From Crocinitomicaceae bacterium (GTDB lineage Bacteria; Bacteroidota; Bacteroidia; Flavobacteriales_D; Crocinitomicaceae): a stretch of 64,000 nucleotides of DNA. Below the pieces are notes generated by a model. It saw only the letters and a list, made by a program, of their open reading frames with translations, had not been told where the DNA came from and searched no databases. Positions 42,928-50,552 of the stretch are shown here, one piece after another. How positions within the stretch are numbered: position 1 is the stretch's first letter; the number at the start of each line of letters is the position of its first letter. The stretch is from the NCBI GenBank assembly GCA_030833845.1, contig JAURGK010000011.1:1-64000 (forward strand), in the 5' to 3' direction. Position numbers and translations under genes: made by a program.

Positions 42928-44631
42928 TTAGAGTTGTACATCCTTGTCTTTAGGGTGCTTTACTTTGAATTCATAATTAAAAGTTTCGGTTTCCTTTGGT
43001 TTTAATTTGAATTCCCATTCGATGAGCCCTGTCATGTCGTCAATTTTACCTTTGCCCAATGAGGTCCTTTCGATCGAAATTTCAGGATTGGTTGTTATTG
43101 GGATTTGATCTTGGATAGTGAGTAATACCTCAGAAGATTTCAAATTTTTGACCTCCATATTATAAACAAAAGTGCGCTCGTGCTTGTCTTGAATGGTGCG
43201 GTCTTTGCATTGATTTTTGAGCATGGTTCTTTTGACCATGATATTGGGGTCTCTTCCTAAGGAAAGATTGAGCGTATCGTTCATGGTGGTAGGGTCAATG
43301 TAGGTTTCGCCGATGTAGGTGCCATCAAAGAAGATGTTTGCTTTTGCTGGCACGAGTTGCAATTCATCGAGTTTGGTCATTTGTGCCACCAAATAAACGC
43401 CTGGATCTATTTTAGGCACCGCGTAATACCTGAAGCTTGTATTGAGGTCTGTTTGTTTGATCAATACCATTCTAGTTTGATTGTCGGAGGCAATGCTGTA
43501 GTTCAAATCAATTTTAAATTCTGCAGCGATGAGTTGCTGAACAACGGTAGTAAAATCCCCAGCGGTAAGCGCTGGTTGGTCCTCGCTTACTGCGGTATTT
43601 CCATAAGCAAAACCACTGTTGAACATATAGCTATTTACTTGCGGGGCTGCATTATAGTTCATTTCTTTGAGTTTGGCTTTATCGTCGAGTTGTTTGCGGT
43701 AAACTTGGTAATCGATATACCACGGGCTAAGTTCGGGCTTGGTTTTGTTGGCATAGGGGTTATTGGTAGAGATGCTAAGTTTGATGTCATCCCAGTCTAA
43801 TCCAGTTCGCTGTTTCACCTGGGCTTTATAGGTAAGGCTAATTTTGCCACTGCTCGCCTCGCTACGGATATCATAGATTGGTGTCCAGCCTGCATTGGAG
43901 GCAAAGTAACTCAACTCAACCTTGCCAGAAGTAAGGTCTTTTGCCATAAGCGTAACAATAATGCGCGGAATATGCTTTGTGCCTTGAGGTTTGTTTTGAT
44001 TAAAATAATTCTTCAAATCATTGAGTCTCACTTCCATGGCCTGAATCTGATCCGCTTTCTTTAATTTTTGTCTATCTAAAGCCGAAATACGTTTGTTGAG
44101 CTCAGATACCTTTGTGGTGTAATAATCAACTGCTTGTTTAAGTAGTTGTATGCTGTCATTGACTTTGCCTTGCCCCTTGATAGCTCCGTTAGACATGATG
44201 ATTTTTCTTGCAGCCTGCAGCACATCAATTTCATCATTGATGTCGCGCAACTCAAAACTAACAGTTCGCAGCGAGTCTTCTAGTTGGCGAATGGCTGTTT
44301 TTACCTTTGGGGGGAATTCTTGTACTTGAACGCTCAAGCCAGCAGGTTGAGGGTAATAATTTTCATATTTCGAATCCAAGATCACCACATTACCCGTTGC
44401 TTTTACTTGAATTGTATTGGCCGCAATAGAGGGCGAAATGCCTTCAATGATCAATTGGCTTACACCTGTTTTTTTAATGGTATAGTTGCACCGGTGTTGC
44501 AACTGCGCTCCTTGCGTGTAGACTGTAACGCCGTATAAGGTACTCTTCACAGTGAGGCTGTCATTGGCCATGAGTGAAGAACCAATAAATAACAAAGCAA
44601 GGAGAAGGTGCATTCTTTTAATCGTGTTCAT
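42928..44631 (-). CDS. MuiA family protein (DUF4140/DUF4139)
   Basis: The 567-residue protein has a signal peptide (ending GSSLMA), an N-terminal DUF4140 domain (about 25-125, with VTVYTQGAQLQHR), a coiled-coil (about 110-205, rich in heptads such as DDEIDVLQAARK-type segments and LNKRISALDRQKLKKADQIQAM) and a C-terminal DUF4139 domain (about 225-560, VELSYFASNAGWTPIYDIRSE). The family is named after an inhibitor of mucoidy; its molecular role is unknown. It is a likely periplasmic protein with no operon partner. Confidence 0.85.
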   Translation of the reverse strand: MNTIKRMHLLLALLFIGSSLMANDSLTVKSTLYGVTVYTQGAQLQHRCNYTIKKTGVSQLIIEGISPSIAANTIQVKATGNVVILDSKYENYYPQPAGLSVQVQEFPPKVKTAIRQLEDSLRTVSFELRDINDEIDVLQAARKIIMSNGAIKGQGKVNDSIQLLKQAVDYYTTKVSELNKRISALDRQKLKKADQIQAMEVRLNDLKNYFNQNKPQGTKHIPRIIVTLMAKDLTSGKVELSYFASNAGWTPIYDIRSEASSGKISLTYKAQVKQRTGLDWDDIKLSISTNNPYANKTKPELSPWYIDYQVYRKQLDDKAKLKEMNYNAAPQVNSYMFNSGFAYGNTAVSEDQPALTAGDFTTVVQQLIAAEFKIDLNYSIASDNQTRMVLIKQTDLNTSFRYYAVPKIDPGVYLVAQMTKLDELQLVPAKANIFFDGTYIGETYIDPTTMNDTLNLSLGRDPNIMVKRTMLKNQCKDRTIQDKHERTFVYNMEVKNLKSSEVLLTIQDQIPITTNPEISIERTSLGKGKIDDMTGLIEWEFKLKPKETETFNYEFKVKHPKDKDVQL

Positions 44632-44714
44632 AAGGAAAGAATTAAATGTTCATGTATTAATTTATTGTTCGAATTTGAATGTATTGTAAATCTAAGGTCT
44701 TTATGATTAAGTCG

Positions 44715-44722
44715 TATCTTTG
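44715..44722 (+). promoter_or_regulatory. -7 element of the DEAD-box gene, near-leaderless
   Basis: TATCTTTG (44715-44722) matches TAnnTTTG exactly, but only 5 nt separate it from the ATG at 44728, so the mRNA would start about 2 nt before the start codon. No TTG lies at normal spacing upstream. Confidence 0.55.
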
Positions 44723-44727
44723 CTCAT

Positions 44728-45951
44728 ATGAAATTCGAACACTATCCAATTGATCAAAAGATAAAAGACCAACTCAAAGTGCTCGGTTTCAATCGTCCTA
44801 CGGATATCCAATATCGTGCCATAAATCATATTTTGGACGGAGAGGATGTCATGGCAGTGGCTCAGACAGGGACCGGAAAAACTGCCGCTTTTGTAATACC
44901 GGTTTTGCATCGCTTGCTGCACAGCAAAAAAAAACTTGGAAAGAAACAGCAAATTCACTGCATAGTTTTGGTGCCTACCCGTGAGCTTGCCCAACAGATT
45001 ACCGGTGTTTTTGAACAAATTGGTGCTCAAACTCCGATTAAGGTGGTAGGTCTGTTTGGAGGGGTAGAACAGGATAGTCAAATCAATCAACTTAAAAAAG
45101 GAGCTGAGGTATTGATCGCCACACCAGGCAGGATGTTTGACTTAATTGCCCAAGGGCACCTCGATGTATCTGGTGTACAAACGCTAGTATTGGATGAAGC
45201 AGATCTGATGTTGGATCTTGGATTTAATAAGGATATTCATGATATCATTAACAAAATTCCAAAAAAACACCAGACACTTTTTTTTACAGCAACCATCAAT
45301 AAAAAGATCAAATCATTAGCCTATGACGTGGTGCGATCAGCAATTCGTATCCAATTATCGCCCCAAAACCCGGTGTCCAAAAATGTGCACCATGCTGTGG
45401 CCTTTATTGCCATGGATGACAAACGCTTTTTTCTTGAAAATATGATCAAGGAATACGAAGAGGCGCGGTTTTTGGTTTTTGCGCGAACCAAAGTTCGTGT
45501 AGAACGCATTGTAAAAGCCATGGAAAGGGTAGGCTTGCATGCTGAGGCTTTGCACGGCGGAATTGTCCAAGAGAACCGTTTTGCTATCTTAGATCGGTTT
45601 CGAAAGGGAGAAAATAAAGTACTCATTACTACCGACGTCGCTGCAAGAGGTATAGATATTCCAAATATGGAGTATGTCATCAATTATGATTTACCAGATT
45701 TGGCTGAAAATTATGTGCATCGCTGTGGAAGAACTGGTAGGGCCGCTGCACTTGGGCAAGCATTATCTTTTTGTAGTCCGGACGAAAGGGAATTGCTCGA
45801 TGCAATAGAAGCCTATACCGGTGAAGAAATCATGCAATACGAGATTACAGAAGGTGAATACAAGGCGATCTTGTTTGATGCCGATGACCCTTCTTACAAT
45901 TGGCAAAAGTTAATCGATGAAAATGAAGATCCTCAATATTGGCAAGATTGA
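44728..45951 (+). CDS. DEAD-box RNA helicase
   Basis: The 407-residue protein has the helicase core: Q motif near residues 20-28, AQTGTGKTAA (I), PTRELAQQ (Ia), TPGR (Ib), VLDEADLM (II), TAT (III), then ARTKVRVERI (IV), TTDVAARGIDIP (V) and HRCGRTGRAA (VI). It unwinds RNA with ATP; RhlE-like proteins act in ribosome assembly and RNA decay. The C-terminal tail is short, without an RGG region. It has its own near-leaderless promoter and no partner. Confidence 0.95.
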   Translation: MKFEHYPIDQKIKDQLKVLGFNRPTDIQYRAINHILDGEDVMAVAQTGTGKTAAFVIPVLHRLLHSKKKLGKKQQIHCIVLVPTRELAQQITGVFEQIGAQTPIKVVGLFGGVEQDSQINQLKKGAEVLIATPGRMFDLIAQGHLDVSGVQTLVLDEADLMLDLGFNKDIHDIINKIPKKHQTLFFTATINKKIKSLAYDVVRSAIRIQLSPQNPVSKNVHHAVAFIAMDDKRFFLENMIKEYEEARFLVFARTKVRVERIVKAMERVGLHAEALHGGIVQENRFAILDRFRKGENKVLITTDVAARGIDIPNMEYVINYDLPDLAENYVHRCGRTGRAAALGQALSFCSPDERELLDAIEAYTGEEIMQYEITEGEYKAILFDADDPSYNWQKLIDENEDPQYWQD

Positions 45952-45997
45952 ATAAGTATTTGTATTTTCACAATATATTATTTCTAAAACTTTAGCT

Positions 45998-46561
45998 ATG
46001 AAAAAAATTATTTTCCTAATGTCAATCATACTTGGTATAGGTTCAAGCGTGATGGCGCAAACCAAGAAATACCACGGGGTAAGTTTCAATACTGAGCTCA
46101 AACTAGATGGTGAAAACCTTCAAATAAATGGTGCAGGATTGCGCGAGAAGTATTTTCTTGATTTATATGTTTCGGCCTTGTATTTACCTTCAAAAACAAC
46201 GGACTCCAAAAAAGTAATCTACGATGATACTGAAATGGCCATTCATATCAAAATTATTTCAAATAGTGTAACGCGTGAGCGTTTTATTGAGTCTGTCAAT
46301 GAAGGCTTTGCCATTTCAAAGCATGGTTCAGCCAGTAAAGAGGAAATCAAAAAATTCGTAGGTTTCTTTAGTGATCCTATCCAAAATGGTGATAAAATCT
46401 ATCTGGATTACATCCCTGGCAAAGGCGTTCGCGTAACTAAAAATGGTGTTGTCAAAGGAACCATTCCGGGCCTTGAATTTAAAAAAGCGCTTTTTGGTAT
46501 TTGGTTTGGAACCCCTCCTGTACAAGAAAGTTTGAAAAAAGAAATGCTCGGAAAAGAGTAA
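45998..46561 (+). CDS. Chalcone isomerase-like secreted protein
   Basis: The 187-residue protein has a signal peptide (ending SSVMAQ) followed by a chalcone-isomerase-like fold: YHGVSFNTELKLDGENLQINGAGLREKYFLDLYVSALYLP, then VTRERFIESVNEGFA and GLEFKKALFGIWFGTPPVQESLKKEMLG. Bacterial members lack proven isomerase activity and may bind fatty acids. It is monocistronic, closed by a strong terminator. Confidence 0.92.
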   Translation: MKKIIFLMSIILGIGSSVMAQTKKYHGVSFNTELKLDGENLQINGAGLREKYFLDLYVSALYLPSKTTDSKKVIYDDTEMAIHIKIISNSVTRERFIESVNEGFAISKHGSASKEEIKKFVGFFSDPIQNGDKIYLDYIPGKGVRVTKNGVVKGTIPGLEFKKALFGIWFGTPPVQESLKKEMLGKE

Positions 46562-46580
46562 CAAGAACTGCAACTAAATG

Positions 46581-46606
46581 AAAAAGCCACGATTGTGGCT
46601 TTTTTT
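46581..46606 (+). terminator. Rho-independent terminator after the chalcone-isomerase-like gene
   Basis: A 10-bp stem (AAAAAGCCAC paired with GTGGCTTTTT) with a GATT loop and T-run. It ends directly before the first sulfur operator at 46608, isolating the sulfur genes from upstream transcription. Confidence 0.92.
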
Positions 46607-46607
46607 G

Positions 46608-46623
46608 TGTAACGCTTGTTACA
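46608..46623. promoter_or_regulatory. Crp/Fnr-type operator upstream of the rhodanese gene
   Basis: TGTAAC-GCTT-GTTACA is a perfect 6-bp inverted repeat with a 4-nt centre. A TTG begins 5 nt after it and a weak -7-like CACCTTTA begins 21 nt after it (46645-46652), placing the palindrome centre near -40.5. The ATG is at 46669. The same 16-bp pattern and spacing recur at 48026. Confidence 0.7.
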
Positions 46624-46668
46624 AATAGTTGTCATTTAAAACTTCACCTTTACAAAAAAATATCAATT

Positions 46669-47055
46669 ATGAAATGGATACCACTTTTTGCATTGCTCAT
46701 TATTAATTTAGTGTCTTGCCAATCTACAGCACAAATGGGTTATAAAAATGCCCCAATTGCACAGCTCTCTAAAATTCAAAAGGAAAATAAGGCCATCGTC
46801 ATTGATGTGCGCACACCGGCCGAATGGCAAGAGGGTGTGATTGAAGGCGCTACCGTATTTATTGACTACAAAGGAGGAAACTTCGAGCAGCAAATCGCTA
46901 AATTGGATAAATCAAAAACCTACGTTGTTTATTGTAGAAGTGGTGGTAGAAGTGCTGGTGCAAGCGACGTGATGGCAAAAAATGGTTTCAAACATGTGAT
47001 CAACATGGAAGGTGGTATCATGGCTTGGACGGGTAAAATAGTTAAAAAACCTTGA
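46669..47055 (+). CDS. Rhodanese-domain lipoprotein
   Basis: The 128-residue protein has a signal with lipobox NLVSC (Cys17) and one rhodanese domain (about 35-125) with the active-site VYCRSGGRSA, in which Cys89 would carry sulfane sulfur. It probably moves persulfide sulfur at the envelope. It is the first gene after the first operator and lies 12 nt before YeiH, consistent with one operon. Exact donor and acceptor are unknown. Confidence 0.9.
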   Translation: MKWIPLFALLIINLVSCQSTAQMGYKNAPIAQLSKIQKENKAIVIDVRTPAEWQEGVIEGATVFIDYKGGNFEQQIAKLDKSKTYVVYCRSGGRSAGASDVMAKNGFKHVINMEGGIMAWTGKIVKKP

Positions 47056-47067
47056 TTCAAACAGACA

Positions 47068-48030
47068 ATGAAGGTCCAAATTCCTGGCATACTATTGGCT
47101 GCATTTTTAGGATTTGCAGCCTTTTTTTTATCTGGATTCACACCATCTTTTTTGAATTCGTATTTACTGGCCTTGCTCCTTGGTATGTTCTTGGTACCAT
47201 TGACCAACAAAGTTTCAATTTTTGACCCAGGTATTGATTTAAGCGCGGCCAAATTACTAGAATTGTCGGTGATTGTTATGGCTTTCGGTATGGACTACAA
47301 AGCCATTGGTGCCATTGGTGCAAAAGATTTTGTTGTCATTGTTATGGTCCTTGGGCTGGTGCTCTTGGCTACTTATTACTTATCTAAGGTGCTTTCTTGT
47401 CCAGGCAAAACCGGATGGTTAGTTGGATTTGGGACGGCAATTTGTGGATCTTCGGCAATTGCTGCTTTAGCTCCTAGGATCAAAGCGCAAAAAGAAGATG
47501 TGGCTATTTCATTGGCGGCGGTCAATTTATTGGGTTCAATTGGCATGCTTCTGATGCCTTTGATTTTTCAAATATTTCCCATTCTAGAGAAGGAGATGGC
47601 GTTTTTCATTGGTGCTTCCTTGCACTCGGTTGGGAATGTTGCTGGTGCAGGATTCTCGGTGTCTGAAGATGTAGGGCAAATGGCACTAGTTTATAAAATG
47701 GCACGTGTTGCTTTGCTCTCCCCTGCGCTACTACTGATGGTTTGGCTCGATGCTCGTAAAACTCCAAACCAAGCATTTAGCTTTTCTATGCCTTGGTATT
47801 TAATTGCTTTTATTGTAATCTCTGTAATGGTCACTTTTTTTCCACTCCCAACAAATGTCATCGGGTATACCGAAACATTAGGTAAAATCATTCTTACGGT
47901 TGCCATGGCGGCAATAGGCTTAAAGGTGCATTTGTGGCGCTTGATTCAAGCAGGGCAGAGGGGCTTGGTGTTTGCACTACTCGTTTTTGTATTGCAAATA
48001 AGCTTATTGTGGATCTATTTGTCTTTGTAA
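47068..48030 (+). CDS. YeiH family putative sulfate exporter
   Basis: The 320-residue membrane protein has about ten helices and motifs of the UPF0324/YeiH group: ILLAAFLGFAAFFLSGF, KLLELSVIVMAFGMDY, and the glycine-rich VGFGTAICGSSAIAALAP with GASLHSVGNVAGAGF in the second half. YeiH-type proteins are proposed to export sulfate or small sulfonates. Its place in a sulfur oxidation cluster supports export of an end product. Its stop codon overlaps the second operator. Confidence 0.85.
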   Translation: MKVQIPGILLAAFLGFAAFFLSGFTPSFLNSYLLALLLGMFLVPLTNKVSIFDPGIDLSAAKLLELSVIVMAFGMDYKAIGAIGAKDFVVIVMVLGLVLLATYYLSKVLSCPGKTGWLVGFGTAICGSSAIAALAPRIKAQKEDVAISLAAVNLLGSIGMLLMPLIFQIFPILEKEMAFFIGASLHSVGNVAGAGFSVSEDVGQMALVYKMARVALLSPALLLMVWLDARKTPNQAFSFSMPWYLIAFIVISVMVTFFPLPTNVIGYTETLGKIILTVAMAAIGLKVHLWRLIQAGQRGLVFALLVFVLQISLLWIYLSL

Positions 48031-48041
48031 CACTAGTTACA
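48026..48041. promoter_or_regulatory. Crp/Fnr-type operator upstream of the CstB-like gene
   Basis: TGTAAC-ACTA-GTTACA is identical in both arms to the operator at 46608, differing only in the 4-nt centre. It covers the YeiH stop codon. TTG begins 5 nt after it and TACATTTG (48063-48070) begins 21 nt after it, the same geometry as the first site, with the centre near -40.5. Confidence 0.72.
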
Positions 48042-48062
48042 TTCACTTGAAGAATGATTTGA

Positions 48063-48070
48063 TACATTTG
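48063..48070 (+). promoter_or_regulatory. -7 element before the CstB-like gene
   Basis: TACATTTG matches TAnnTTTG exactly, 55 nt before the ATG at 48126. The nearest TTG (48047-48049) is only 13 nt upstream, too close for a normal -33 element, which suits an activator-dependent promoter. Confidence 0.55.
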
Positions 48071-48125
48071 AAATTCTGAAATGAATGAAACGAAAACTAA
48101 GGAATTAATTTAATAAAAACATAAA

Positions 48126-49541
48126 ATGAAAGTAGAACAAATTTATACGGGTTGCTTGGCACAAGGTGCCTATTATGTAGTGAGTAAAAATGAGGCATTT
48201 ATTATTGATCCATTGCGCGAAATTCAGCCTTATTTAGATCGAATTGAAGCCGACGGCGTGACATTGAAATATATTTTTGAAACCCATTTCCATGCAGATT
48301 TTGTTTCAGGCCATCTTGATTTAAGTAAGCAAACAGGTGCGCCTATCGTTTATGGCCCAACGGCAAACCCTGCGTTTGAAGCAATTATTGCAACCGATGG
48401 ACAGGTGTTTGAAATAGGAGATATCAAAATCAAGGTTTTGCATACCCCGGGCCACACTATGGAGAGTTCAACTTTCTTACTCATCAATGCCGATGGAAAA
48501 GAAGAGGCCATTTTCTCGGGTGACACCCTGTTTTTAGGGGATGTTGGCCGTCCTGATTTAGCTCAAAAAGCCGCTGACATGACCCAAGAGCAATTGGCAG
48601 GTATGCTTTATGAGTCATTAATGACCAAAATCATGCCTTTATCTGATGAACTCACCGTTTATCCGGCACATGGTGCTGGTTCAGCATGTGGAAAAAACAT
48701 GATGAAAGAAACAGTAGATACGCTAGGCAATCAGAAAAAAATGATCTACGCCCTCAATCAACCGAGCAAAGAGGCCTTTATTGCAGCGGTAACCGATGGT
48801 TTGTTGCCTCCACCAGCTTATTTTGGGCATAATGTGGCTATGAATAAAAAAGGCTATGACAGCTTTGAAGAAGTAAAGCAAAAAGCTTTGTCTCCCTTAA
48901 GTCCTGCGGCATTTGAAACTTTGGTAGAAGCAACAGGAGCGCTCATTTTGGATACGCGACCAGCTGCAGAATTTCATAAAGGATTTGTTCCACAGTCAGT
49001 AAATATTGGTATTCGCGGTGATTTTGCACCATGGGTTGGTGCCCTGGTTGGTGATGTCAAACAAGAGATCGTGCTTATTACCGAACCAGGTATGGAAGAA
49101 GAGGTAGTTACGCGTTTGAGCCGTGTTGGCTTTGACAAGGTATTGGGCTATCTTGAAGGAGGCTTTGAAGCATGGTTAGGCGCTAACAAAGAAATTGATC
49201 AAGTGAACAGAATTAGCGCTGAAACCTTTGCCAATGAATTTAAACTTGGTGAATCTATGGTAATCGATGTGCGCAAAGAAAGCGAATATGAGGCTGAGCA
49301 CGTTGAAGATGCCTACAGCAAACCCTTGGCTTACATCAACGAATGGACCAAAGACATTGACCCAGAACAACATTTCTTTATGCATTGTGCTGGGGGTTAT
49401 AGAAGCATGATCGCCGCTTCTATCTTGCAAGCGCGTGGCTATAGAAATTTCACAGAAGTGGATGGAGGTTTTGGTGCCATTTCTAAAACACAGGTGCCTA
49501 AAACTGATTTTGTATGTCAAAGTAAAGTAATGAAACAATAA
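48126..49541 (+). CDS. CstB-like persulfide dioxygenase-rhodanese
   Basis: The 471-residue protein has an N-terminal MBL/ETHE1-like domain (about 1-245) with THFHADFVSGH (His54, His56, Asp58), HTPGHT (His110), SGDTLF and PAHGAGSACG. Two rhodanese domains follow: the first (about 262-355) lacks the active Cys (the loop reads LITEPGMEEE), and the second (about 362-460) has it in HCAGGYRS (Cys421). This is the architecture of CstB, which oxidises glutathione- or CoA-bound persulfide and produces sulfite or thiosulfate. It heads a new transcript after the second operator. Cytoplasmic. Confidence 0.9.
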   Translation: MKVEQIYTGCLAQGAYYVVSKNEAFIIDPLREIQPYLDRIEADGVTLKYIFETHFHADFVSGHLDLSKQTGAPIVYGPTANPAFEAIIATDGQVFEIGDIKIKVLHTPGHTMESSTFLLINADGKEEAIFSGDTLFLGDVGRPDLAQKAADMTQEQLAGMLYESLMTKIMPLSDELTVYPAHGAGSACGKNMMKETVDTLGNQKKMIYALNQPSKEAFIAAVTDGLLPPPAYFGHNVAMNKKGYDSFEEVKQKALSPLSPAAFETLVEATGALILDTRPAAEFHKGFVPQSVNIGIRGDFAPWVGALVGDVKQEIVLITEPGMEEEVVTRLSRVGFDKVLGYLEGGFEAWLGANKEIDQVNRISAETFANEFKLGESMVIDVRKESEYEAEHVEDAYSKPLAYINEWTKDIDPEQHFFMHCAGGYRSMIAASILQARGYRNFTEVDGGFGAISKTQVPKTDFVCQSKVMKQ

Positions 49542-49567
49542 TATTTTAATCACTTAAACCCAAACCC

Positions 49568-50125
49568 ATGCTCGATTTTATTTTGAAACCATGGCCTTGG
49601 TGGTTCTCGGGAATCATTATTGCCACTGTTATGTTTTTAATGCTCTTTTTTGGAAAGAGTTTTGGATTCTCTTCTAATTTACGCACCATATGCACCATAG
49701 TTGGCGCTGGAAAACGCGTTAAATTCTTTGATTTTGATTGGAAAACTCAATCGTGGAACTTGATTTTCTTAGTAGGTGCTATCATAGGTGGCTACATTGC
49801 CAATACTTACCTTAATGATGGTTCAGACTTTCAATTAGCTCAAAGTACTGCTCAGGATTTGGCCGCACTAGGATTTGAAAAAGCCCAAGATATCCAGCCT
49901 ATGGAATTGTTCAGTTGGGAGGCCTTATTTACATGGAAAGGATTTGCCTTTTTATCCATTGGTGGCTTTCTTGTAGGATTTGGTTCTAGATATGCAGGTG
50001 GGTGCACCTCTGGGCATGCCATTTCAGGCATATCTAATCTTCAAATTCCATCCATCATTGCGGTGGTTGGATTTTTCATTGGAGGTCTCATCATGACCCA
50101 TATTGTTTTCCCGTTAATCTTTTAG
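49568..50125 (+). CDS. YeeE/YedE transporter, first half
   Basis: The 185-residue membrane protein contains the first YeeE/YedE half: GKSFGFSSNLRTICTI, and GFGSRYAGGCTSGHAISG with the conserved Cys146. YeeE of enterobacteria and relatives takes up thiosulfate along a relay of cysteines. Here the transporter is split into two genes two bases apart. It lies 26 nt after the CstB-like gene, so the imported or recycled sulfur compound should be linked to it. Confidence 0.9.
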   Translation: MLDFILKPWPWWFSGIIIATVMFLMLFFGKSFGFSSNLRTICTIVGAGKRVKFFDFDWKTQSWNLIFLVGAIIGGYIANTYLNDGSDFQLAQSTAQDLAALGFEKAQDIQPMELFSWEALFTWKGFAFLSIGGFLVGFGSRYAGGCTSGHAISGISNLQIPSIIAVVGFFIGGLIMTHIVFPLIF

Positions 50126-50127
50126 TT

Positions 50128-50541
50128 ATGAAGTTCATTAAATTTTTATTCGTAGGGATACTTTTTGGCATTGTGATGGCCAAGTCTCAAGCCCTAAGTT
50201 GGTATAGAATTCAGGAAATGTTCCGATTTCAGAGTTTTCATATGTACGGAATCATCGGCACCGCAGTTGTGATTGGCGTCATTGGTACAGCGCTGATCAA
50301 ACGCTTTGGTTGGAAAGATTATCAAGGCAATGAAATTCCATTTGCTCCAAAAGAGAAGTCTTTTTGGCGTTACTTACTTGGCGGAAGTATTTTTGGCCTG
50401 GGTTGGGCCCTAAGTGGCGCTTGCCCAGGGCCAATGGTTGTAAACATTGGTTATGGTTTTGTCAGCTTTATTGCCGTGGTATTTTTTGCGGTTGTGGGAA
50501 CCTACGTTTATGGGTTGATACAAGATAAATTACCCCACTAA
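50128..50541 (+). CDS. YeeE/YedE transporter, second half (DUF6691-like)
   Basis: The 137-residue membrane protein is the partner half: LFGIVMAKSQALSWYRIQEMF, then GGSIFGLGWALSGACPGPMV with Cys99 in the second conserved motif. Together with the preceding gene it completes the pseudo-twofold channel. Two bases separate them. Start ATG 50128 follows the previous stop. Confidence 0.88.
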   Translation: MKFIKFLFVGILFGIVMAKSQALSWYRIQEMFRFQSFHMYGIIGTAVVIGVIGTALIKRFGWKDYQGNEIPFAPKEKSFWRYLLGGSIFGLGWALSGACPGPMVVNIGYGFVSFIAVVFFAVVGTYVYGLIQDKLPH

Positions 50542-50552
50542 CTGCTGGCAAT

